This document shows, piece by piece, positions 28,796 to 34,987 of a DNA stretch of 34,987 nt. The position numbers and the translations under genes are program-made. Under the pieces are notes generated by a model. It saw only the letters and a list, made by a program, of their open reading frames with translations, made no database searches and was not told the origin of the DNA. This DNA is from a virus: positions 1-34,987 of IMG/VR virus record IMGVR_UViG_3300049489_001017. One strand, 5' to 3'. Within the stretch, counting starts at the first letter, position 1. Every line of letters starts with the position of its first letter.

Positions 28796-30649
28796 ATGAC
28801 AGATGTTGATGTCTTTAAGAAAATACAAACAGATTTATTAAAATTAGATCCTTGTTGGTTTTGCGAAAACTATCTTACATTAGATGGTAAACCATTTAGA
28901 TTACATGGCAATGGTTATAAACCATTTGCTGATATTTATAGATATATTGGAATTAAATCATTAGAAGAATCAGCTAAACCTATAATTATTGTCAAGGGTC
29001 GTCAGGTAGGTGGAACTACTATGGCAAATGCCCTTGAAATGTATTTCATGGGTTCAGGGTTATTTGGCTTTGGAGATAAATCTCCAATGAGAATTATCCA
29101 TGCTTTTCCTCAATTGGAAATGGCGGCAGCATATTCTAAAACTAAATTAAATCCAATGATCAGTAGTTCAGTATCAGTTGAATCTGATGTTAAAAATGGA
29201 AAAGTAAAATCTTACATGCAATCAATGTTAGATAATACTACATCTACAAATGATTCATTGAGCTTTAAACAATTTCAAGGTGGAAATCATATTTGGATAG
29301 AATCAGTAGGGTTAAATGCAGATAGGTTGCGTGGTCGTACTGCTGATGCGATGTTTTTTGATGAAATGCAAGATACTACAACTGATGCTATTACAAATGC
29401 CGTAAAGGTTTTAACTACATCTAAATATGGACCTCCAGGCAAAGGAATTCAAGTTTACTTTGGAACTCCTAAAAGAAAAGGTTCAGATTTTCATAAGATG
29501 TGGATGGCATCAAGCCAACAATATTTTCAATTAGGATGTGAAGTTTGTAATAAACATTTTCCATTATATTCTCCTCAATCAGAAAAATGGGAAGAAATTT
29601 GGATAAGAGCATTTACAGTTAAATGTCCTCATTGCAATCATTATCAAGATAAAAGAGCTGCTGCTGAAAGAGGAAAATGGGTAGCTGTTAGAGATCCAGA
29701 TGATCCTGAATGTAAATATGTAGGATTTCATATTAATCAGTTATACATGCCTCATTTTACTAAAGAAAGTGTTATGGATGAAAAACCTGGCATTCATCCT
29801 ATTAATACTGAAAGAGTTTATCAAAATGAAGTTTTAGGAGAATTCTTTCAAGGAGATTCTAGTCCTATTACTAAAGATGATATTATAAGTTTTTGTGGTG
29901 ATATTGGGAGAAAAATGGCAGTGCAAATTTCTCCAGAAGAAAACTTAATAGTTACATTAGGCATTGACTATGGTTTAAAATCAGATTTAGAGCAATTAGC
30001 TCATCCTGAAAAATTTAAAAAGACTGGTCAGTCATTTACAAGCGCAGTTGTATTAGTTTCTAGAGGCTCACAATTATCTGTAGAATTTTGTACTAAATTT
30101 GCTAGAAATGATATTCAAAGTAAAAAAGAATTAATTGAACAAATATGCAGAAAATATTCAGTTAATTTAACTATTGGAGACATTGGCTTTAGTCAGGACT
30201 TTTCAACATTAATGCATACTTCTTATGGAGATAAATATTTAGTTTCCAGAGCTTTAAGTAAAGTAAATGATAAGGTTAAATTTAATAAAGAAATAATGCC
30301 TAAAGAAGTTCAGTTTGAAAGAGATTACTTTTTACAGGAAATGTTTGATTTATTTAAAAAGGGTGGGGTTAGATTTCCATTAGGAGATTACGAAAAATTT
30401 GCGTGGTTAATTGATCATTGTGCAAGTATGGAGATGAAACCTTCTTTAAGTAAATTTGGTGATCCAACATTACATTATGTAAAAGGTGGGACACCTAATG
30501 ACGGTTTAATGGCGTTATTAAATGCTTATTTGGCATATAAGTATATTGTTTCGGATGGATTTATGAATAAGAATCCATTTGATCAAAAAACAGACACAAA
30601 ACAAGCAAGAACCCTAGCAATAGGCGCACATGTTTCTAGGCGCTTTTAA
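28796..30649 (+). CDS. terL: Terminase large subunit (packaging ATPase-nuclease)
   Basis: 617 residues. ATPase: Walker A-like KGRQVGGTT (67-75), Walker B with catalytic glutamate AMFFDEMQD (185-193, D189/E190), coupling motif YFGTPKRKGS (221-230). A four-cysteine zinc finger at C248/C251 and C277/C280 (LGCEVCNK; KCPHCNHYQ) is inserted between the ATPase and nuclease. Nuclease: D391 in TLGIDYG, D462 in TIGDIGFS, and a C-terminal DGLMALLNAYLAY segment. This is the motor that drives DNA into the prohead and cuts it. The zinc finger resembles the metal-binding insertions of the lambda GpA-like group. The portal gene follows after 12 bases, the usual order. Confidence 0.95.
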   Translation: MTDVDVFKKIQTDLLKLDPCWFCENYLTLDGKPFRLHGNGYKPFADIYRYIGIKSLEESAKPIIIVKGRQVGGTTMANALEMYFMGSGLFGFGDKSPMRIIHAFPQLEMAAAYSKTKLNPMISSSVSVESDVKNGKVKSYMQSMLDNTTSTNDSLSFKQFQGGNHIWIESVGLNADRLRGRTADAMFFDEMQDTTTDAITNAVKVLTTSKYGPPGKGIQVYFGTPKRKGSDFHKMWMASSQQYFQLGCEVCNKHFPLYSPQSEKWEEIWIRAFTVKCPHCNHYQDKRAAAERGKWVAVRDPDDPECKYVGFHINQLYMPHFTKESVMDEKPGIHPINTERVYQNEVLGEFFQGDSSPITKDDIISFCGDIGRKMAVQISPEENLIVTLGIDYGLKSDLEQLAHPEKFKKTGQSFTSAVVLVSRGSQLSVEFCTKFARNDIQSKKELIEQICRKYSVNLTIGDIGFSQDFSTLMHTSYGDKYLVSRALSKVNDKVKFNKEIMPKEVQFERDYFLQEMFDLFKKGGVRFPLGDYEKFAWLIDHCASMEMKPSLSKFGDPTLHYVKGGTPNDGLMALLNAYLAYKYIVSDGFMNKNPFDQKTDTKQARTLAIGAHVSRRF

Positions 30650-30661
30650 TTTTGGAAGCTT

Positions 30662-32407
30662 ATGACAAACTCTTTACCACAATACTGGGATAACGTAAAT
30701 AACACTACTCCTTCATTAAGCGCATTAACAGCTAAAAGTGTTTCTGTTCAAAGGCACAATGAATTATCTAATGATATAAATAAAGGTATTTTTAGACATG
30801 GGTCTTCTCAATCTTCTTCTGATAATGGATTAACATTAGCATCTAATATGACTTCTTCTGTGGGTCAAATTAAAAATGCTCAAGTTATTTCATCTGGAGG
30901 CTCAAGTGGTAATTTTAGAGGTTCAGGTGGAACTGTAAGACAATTACCAGAAGTATATTCTCCATTATGGTTAAATTCAAATTTATCAATGCCACGAGAC
31001 AGAAATACTGTCAACATGTGGTGTCGTTCATTTTATGCTTTAAATCCATTTGTTCATAATGCTATTAATTTACATTCTACTTATCCTATAAGTAAATTAA
31101 GTATTAAATGCCATGATAAAGATGTAGAAGATTTCTTCAGCGAAATGATTGAAGAAACTCAATTAATGAATATTTGTGTTCAAGTAGCACAAGAATTTTG
31201 GCTATTAGGAGAGGCTTTTATCTTTGGCGAATTAGATGAAGCTAAAGGAAAATGGAAACGATTTGTTATTCAGAATCCTGATCATATGATAGTTCAGAGA
31301 GTTTTAGCTGGAGATGATGGCGCAATTTTCATGAAGCCTGATGAGAAATTAAAAAGAATTGTTACTTCTTCTCATCCTTCAGATATTGAGCAAAGAAAAC
31401 AATTAAGCTCAGGTATTGTTGATGCTGTTAAAAAAGGTCAAAATATACCAATGCCAGGATTACAAACTTGGCATTTAGCTAGAAAAATTTCTCCTTATGA
31501 TGTTCGTGGAACAGGTTTACCAGTAGCAATTTTTAGAGCATTAATGCTTTATGATAAGTTGCGTGAAAGTAAGTTTGTTCAGGCTGATTCTATGATTAAT
31601 CCTCAGACTTTAATTAAAGTAGGAAATCAAGATTTCAAGCCTACAGCAGCAGATTTAGATCAAGTAAGGTCTGTTATTGAACAAGCTCAATATGATAAAG
31701 ATTTTAAGATAATAACTCATGATGCTGTTTCTATTGAAAGAATTGGTTGGGGAGGTGGGATTTTAGATATTTCTAATGATTTAACTCAATTAACAAAAGA
31801 AATATTTATTGGGTTACAAGTTCCTCCAGTATTAATGGATGGTGGTGGAGATACTACCTATGCAAATGGTGGTGTTCAATTAGATGTTCTAAGACAAAGA
31901 TACATGCAATTTAGAAACATGATGTCTGAATGGCTTAGAAGAAAAGTATTTGCTCCTATTTCTCAAATTCAAGGATTTTATGAATATAAGAATAGAGGTG
32001 GCAGATCTGAGAAGAAACTAATTATTCCAGAAGTTGACTGGAATCATATGAGTTTATTTGATGCTGGCGATTATACTAATTTACTAATGCAATTAAGCCA
32101 AGGTGAAGGCGATCAAAAACGAGTATCAAATCACACTCTTTATAGATCACTTGGTTTAGAATTTGAAGATGAGCAACGTAAGTTAAAGAAAGAATCAATT
32201 GCAGCTGAAGTTCTTAAGAAAGAAAAAGAAGTATTAGCTTCAATGAATTTGACGGAATTAAGGTCTTTGACTGATGATGATGAAATTGTTGAAAAACAAG
32301 ATTTAACAGATCAACCTGAAAATAAAGAAGAAGATACTAATTTACCTGGTGTTGATAATAGTCCTGCACCAGAAACGCCAGTACCTGCAATGCCTCCTCT
32401 TGGTTAA
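30662..32407 (+). CDS. Portal protein
   Basis: 581 residues. The core reads as a portal: stem and wing regions with FYALNPFVHNAINLHSTYPI (about 120), FWLLGEAFIFGELDE, then WHLARKISPYDVRGTGLPVA, then FIGLQVPPVLMDGGGDTTYA with the following long helix (VLRQRYMQFRNMMSEWLRRK). Such order is seen in dodecameric portals, where the last helix lines the channel. The first 95 residues are low complexity (SGGSSGNFRGSGGTVRQL). The C-terminus is acidic and Pro-rich (EPENKEEDTNLPGVDN). It follows TerL. It forms the ring at the vertex through which DNA enters and leaves, and on which the tail is attached. The SD GGAAG is 4 bases before the ATG. Confidence 0.88.
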   Translation: MTNSLPQYWDNVNNTTPSLSALTAKSVSVQRHNELSNDINKGIFRHGSSQSSSDNGLTLASNMTSSVGQIKNAQVISSGGSSGNFRGSGGTVRQLPEVYSPLWLNSNLSMPRDRNTVNMWCRSFYALNPFVHNAINLHSTYPISKLSIKCHDKDVEDFFSEMIEETQLMNICVQVAQEFWLLGEAFIFGELDEAKGKWKRFVIQNPDHMIVQRVLAGDDGAIFMKPDEKLKRIVTSSHPSDIEQRKQLSSGIVDAVKKGQNIPMPGLQTWHLARKISPYDVRGTGLPVAIFRALMLYDKLRESKFVQADSMINPQTLIKVGNQDFKPTAADLDQVRSVIEQAQYDKDFKIITHDAVSIERIGWGGGILDISNDLTQLTKEIFIGLQVPPVLMDGGGDTTYANGGVQLDVLRQRYMQFRNMMSEWLRRKVFAPISQIQGFYEYKNRGGRSEKKLIIPEVDWNHMSLFDAGDYTNLLMQLSQGEGDQKRVSNHTLYRSLGLEFEDEQRKLKKESIAAEVLKKEKEVLASMNLTELRSLTDDDEIVEKQDLTDQPENKEEDTNLPGVDNSPAPETPVPAMPPLG

Positions 32408-32413
32408 TATTTT

Positions 32414-32432
32414 GATATTAAAGTATAATATC
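32414..32432 (+). other. Small stem-loop in the leader of 32446
   Basis: GATATTA (32414-32420) pairs with TAATATC (32426-32432) around a 5-base loop. There is no T run, so it is not a terminator. It ends 3 bases before GGTGG, the likely ribosome-binding site of the next gene, so it may shape the leader. Confidence 0.4.
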
Positions 32433-32445
32433 TTCGGTGGAATTT

Positions 32446-33654
32446 ATGAAAAAAGAATCTCAAAAACGTTCATTATTACAAAGACTTCATGAATCAGCTA
32501 ATGTTGGCGGGCTAATGATGGAAAAGTTATCTCCTAATTTGCAAGAATTAATGGATAATTTAAGAGGAGCTGATAATACTGTTAGAGAATTAGCTGCTGG
32601 TGGACCTAATGGACTTTCATTAAAAGAACTTTTAAAAGCAGCTAAAAAATCATTAAATGATGCAAGGTATTTACAATCAGTTGGTTATTTAGGTTCTTTT
32701 TATAATAGGCTAGAAGATATTAATAAAGAATTTAGTAGGATTAGAGGATTAGCTGATAAAGAACATTTAGACTTTTTAAGCAAAGGTTTAGATGATGAAG
32801 GCAGAGAACATTTATTAAATTTACATAAACAACATGTTAAAGCCTGTTCTACTTTAGGTATGAATAAGTTTGGTGGGTTGTTTAATTTATTTAGTGGCTT
32901 TAAAAGGTGGGAAAAATTAAATCCTTCTTTCACAAAAGAATTAAGAAATAGTATTGTTGAACATGTTCGTGCTGCTGAAAGAGTATATAATGTATTTAAC
33001 TCTACATTAAAAGAAATGGGCAGTTTACGTGCTTCTAGAAAAATAGAAGGTTATCTTAAAGATATTGAGAAAATAGCAAAGGTATATGTTCCTGCTAAAG
33101 TTGCTTTTGAGAATTTTTACAAATCACGAATTAAAAGCTATGTTGATAAAATCAACGAAGCCGCAAATGTAAAGCCTTTAGAAGAATTAACTGTAACAGA
33201 AGATAGTCCTAGCGCAGAAGTGCCAGTTGCTGCTACAGAAACACCTATTCAAAAAGCTTTCCCTAATTGGGGCAAAGCAGTACCAGTTAGTTCTGAAACT
33301 GTTGCTAAACCTGAATTTGAAGAAGATTTTGAAGAAGATGTTGAGTTAGAACCAGAAGTTCCTGTTGTACAAGAACCAGTTAAAACTCAACCAATGCCTG
33401 CTGTTCCTGAATTAGAAGTCCCTGTTAGACAACCAGTTAAAGAAGAAGTTAAAACTGAAGTTGTTCCAGAAGTAAAGACTGTTGAAAATAAATCTCCAGA
33501 ACTTACGGTCCCAGGAACAAAGCCTTTAAAACCTCCTTCTAAGAAAAGTCAAGAAGCTTTATTAGATGATCTTTTAAAGCAACATGTTAAAAGTGTTAAA
33601 TCTTCTTTTGAAATAAGAAAACGCAAAGTTATTTTAAAGAAAGCTCTTGCTTAA
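32446..33654 (+). CDS. Hypothetical helical protein with Val/Pro/Glu-rich tail (402 aa)
   Basis: Not recognised. Starts at the ATG at 32446, five bases after GGTGG; a GTG nine bases earlier is inside that SD. Residues about 15-235 are helical, with a coiled part (ELMDNLRGADNTVRELAAGG; RGLADKEHLDFLSKGLDDEG). Residues about 250-360 are a low-complexity stretch of Val/Pro/Glu/Lys repeats (EVPVVQEPVKTQPMPAVPEL and similar) that is probably disordered. The C-terminal 35 residues are basic (LDDLLKQHVKSVKSSFEIRK; RKVILKKALA). A basic end after an acidic tether is typical of scaffold or core proteins that bind DNA or shell, so a head core or scaffold role between portal and lysozyme is plausible. Confidence 0.55.
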   Translation: MKKESQKRSLLQRLHESANVGGLMMEKLSPNLQELMDNLRGADNTVRELAAGGPNGLSLKELLKAAKKSLNDARYLQSVGYLGSFYNRLEDINKEFSRIRGLADKEHLDFLSKGLDDEGREHLLNLHKQHVKACSTLGMNKFGGLFNLFSGFKRWEKLNPSFTKELRNSIVEHVRAAERVYNVFNSTLKEMGSLRASRKIEGYLKDIEKIAKVYVPAKVAFENFYKSRIKSYVDKINEAANVKPLEELTVTEDSPSAEVPVAATETPIQKAFPNWGKAVPVSSETVAKPEFEEDFEEDVELEPEVPVVQEPVKTQPMPAVPELEVPVRQPVKEEVKTEVVPEVKTVENKSPELTVPGTKPLKPPSKKSQEALLDDLLKQHVKSVKSSFEIRKRKVILKKALA

Positions 33655-34664
33655 TGTTTTCTAATGAGTTTTACAAAAAACTTACTGATCTAGCAACTTC
33701 TGTAGGATTAAAACCAGAAGACTTGTTGCTAGTATCTACTATTGAATCAGGTCTTGATCCAGCCGCTAGAAATAAAAATGGTAATGCTGTAGGTTTATTT
33801 CAAGCTATGCCTGCAACATTAAAGGGCTTTGGTTACAAAGGTAATTATTCAGATTTTCAAAATGAAAGCGCTGAAAGTCAATTAGATTTTGTAAAACAAT
33901 ATATTACAAAAGCAGCAGCAATGGCAGGTGGAAAATTTAATTCAGCTGCCCATGTTTATGTTGCTAATTTTTTTCCAGTAGCATTACAATTGCCCGGTGT
34001 AAAAAATGGTGATCCAAGTACTGTTATTATTGAAAAAGATCCTATAACTCAAAAATATAAAAATATCTCATTAGAGTTTGAAAGAAAAGTATATAAAGCT
34101 AATAGTGGATTAGATCAAGATAAAGATGGTAAAATTACCTTTGGTGATTTTATTAAAATAACCAATGCTGCCAAAGGTAATAAAAAATATCAAATTGCAG
34201 TTAATGAATTACATAATGGTTCAACTGACGCTACACAGACTAAGGAATCTATGCCAAGTACAGACTCATATTTAGATAAAATTATAGATTCATTCAAAAG
34301 TGCAACTGCTTCTAAATTTAAATATTTACCTAAACATAAAATAGCAATAAAATTAGCTGGAAAATTAGAAGATTCAATTAAATTTGCTAATATACTTTCT
34401 TTAGTATTAGATGATAAACTTTTAAGTTCAACAAGTGTGCATTCGGATAAAAATTCAGTTGAATTAGAATGTGTTATTAATGGAGATAAGAGTTTATGTG
34501 TACAAGCTGTAGATAATGTTTCTAAAGTAGTATTAGATTATTATAGACCAACTGTTGCTTTAAAATTAATTAAACAAGCTTCATCTTTACCTGTAATAGA
34601 TAATAAATTTGAAAGCCTAATGCTTAGGAAATTTGAGTTAAATAAATTTGCGAGTAAAAAATGA
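33654..34664 (+). CDS. Lytic transglycosylase (SLT) with an EF-hand loop
   Basis: 336 residues. The lysozyme-like SLT domain occupies residues 1-110: E31 in STIESGLDPAARN is the catalytic acid, followed by GLFQAMPAT (47-55). Then a DQDKDGKITFGD loop (154-165) matches the 12-residue EF-hand pattern (D154, D156, D158, G159, K160, D165), suggesting calcium binding. The C-terminal part (about 210-336) is of unknown fold (IAIKLAGKLEDSIKFANILS; VELECVINGDKSLC). No signal peptide is present, so it is more likely virion-borne, cutting peptidoglycan on entry, than a secreted endolysin; this fits its place after the portal. The ATG overlaps the previous stop by one base (TAATG). Confidence 0.82.
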   Translation: MFSNEFYKKLTDLATSVGLKPEDLLLVSTIESGLDPAARNKNGNAVGLFQAMPATLKGFGYKGNYSDFQNESAESQLDFVKQYITKAAAMAGGKFNSAAHVYVANFFPVALQLPGVKNGDPSTVIIEKDPITQKYKNISLEFERKVYKANSGLDQDKDGKITFGDFIKITNAAKGNKKYQIAVNELHNGSTDATQTKESMPSTDSYLDKIIDSFKSATASKFKYLPKHKIAIKLAGKLEDSIKFANILSLVLDDKLLSSTSVHSDKNSVELECVINGDKSLCVQAVDNVSKVVLDYYRPTVALKLIKQASSLPVIDNKFESLMLRKFELNKFASKK

Positions 34665-34987
34665 ATAACCAGCAAATTTCAGAATATATGAATACTACTA
34701 GAAGTGATAACAAAACTTCTTATGTTGAACATATTGTAGCTTTTCTTAAAGGACAAATTGTTGAAGTTTATATGGGCGAAGCTTATGAGGTTATTAAATT
34801 AGACCAATCAGAATCACAGGCTCCACAAGTTTTCATTGGTAGGATTGTTGATGGTTCAGGAGATTGTTTAGTTCTTGAAACTTTAAATATTGATGATAAT
34901 AAAAATATAACATCTAATAAATTAATTTTTATACAAGGATATAACATATATTCTGTCTCACCAATTACAAATAACTCTGTATTAAAT
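34661..34987 (+). CDS. Sm/Lsm-like hypothetical protein (3' truncated by window)
   Basis: 109 codons are visible, open to the window end. The start ATG overlaps the previous stop (ATGA). Residues about 26-100 follow an Sm-type pattern: FLKGQIVEVYMGEAYEVIKL, then VFIGRIVDGSGDCLVLETLN, then KLIFIQGYNIYSVSPI. The last segment resembles the Sm2 motif (IRGxxIxxIx), and the GRIVDGSGDCLVLE stretch resembles the Sm1 strand pair. Such small barrels bind RNA or form rings; Hfq is the bacterial case. It is also common for phage SH3-type barrels to look similar. The full length is unknown. Because virion genes surround it, a structural role is as likely as RNA binding. Confidence 0.5.
   Translation, partial: MNNQQISEYMNTTRSDNKTSYVEHIVAFLKGQIVEVYMGEAYEVIKLDQSESQAPQVFIGRIVDGSGDCLVLETLNIDDNKNITSNKLIFIQGYNIYSVSPITNNSVLN

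Noticed and set aside
32437-32445. GTG start of the gene after portal
   Set aside because: The GTG is within the GGTGG ribosome-binding site of the ATG at 32446.
1-34987. tRNA genes and CRISPR arrays
   Set aside because: No cloverleaf T-arm (GTTCGAATC-type) sequence was seen in any gap and no regularly spaced repeats exist; the Cas4-like nuclease alone is not evidence for CRISPR.

Overview
The window looks like part of the genome of a large, AT-rich (roughly 30% GC by eye) tailed dsDNA bacteriophage. All convincing genes are on the + strand and are tightly packed, with many 1-8 base overlaps. TAA, TGA and TAG are all used as stops, so the standard bacterial code fits. The phage assignment rests on a large terminase, a portal, a virion-type transglycosylase and T4-like DNA-metabolism genes: a gp46-like ATPase, a dNMP kinase, UvsX/RecA, a gp32-like SSB and RuvC. 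The replicase is a bacterial-type DNA polymerase III alpha subunit rather than a B- or A-family polymerase, which points to one of the large 'own replisome' phages. The host cannot be named from the sequence.

Layout. (1) 1-3578: end of an SMC/Rad50-type ATPase, dNMP kinase, a structural-looking protein, a small zinc-finger-like gene that is readable only with a -1 frameshift, a Cas4/AddB-type Fe-S nuclease and an unknown. (2) 3677-6117: a near-complete trigger factor, two small unknowns and a stand-alone FtsH-type (M41) metalloprotease. (3) 6183-10223: DnaE with a 210-residue intein in its GRG/S motif, followed by a strong terminator. (4) 10344-14883: an IS607-type HTH fused to a charged coil, a zinc protein, a UvsY-like candidate, UvsX/RecA, and SSB with a structured leader. 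(5) 14966-18065: an extreme Cys-every-third-residue protein, RuvC, DnaJ, a double zinc ribbon and a minimal TOPRIM primase. (6) 18128-23188: a sigma-region-4-like HTH protein and four long unknown proteins. (7) 23249-34987: the packaging/virion block, with a possible small terminase, a Pro-rich protein, a CCA/poly(A)-polymerase-like nucleotidyltransferase, TerL, portal, an SLT lysozyme with an EF-hand loop, and the start of an Sm-like protein.

Regulation. Four rho-independent terminators can be read (10247, 14906, 15464, 18088). Several intergenic gaps carry a recurrent extended -10 element, TGN-TATATA, without an obvious -35. These lie upstream of the HTH-coil, UvsX, SSB, RuvC and packaging genes. 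They are often followed by leader stem-loops. At 23186-23249, and possibly at 2392-2448, the 5' arm of an inverted repeat lies in or before the promoter and the 3' arm covers the ribosome-binding or start region. Read-through RNA would then be translationally masked while promoter-initiated RNA would be open, a logic known from T4 late genes. The ruvC promoter is placed so that transcription would begin at or next to the ATG.

The genes suggest a phage that carries its own recombination-dependent replication and repair set, together with a protein-folding and turnover set (trigger factor, DnaJ, M41 protease), followed by packaging and virion genes. All functional calls are from reading the sequence; no database search was made.
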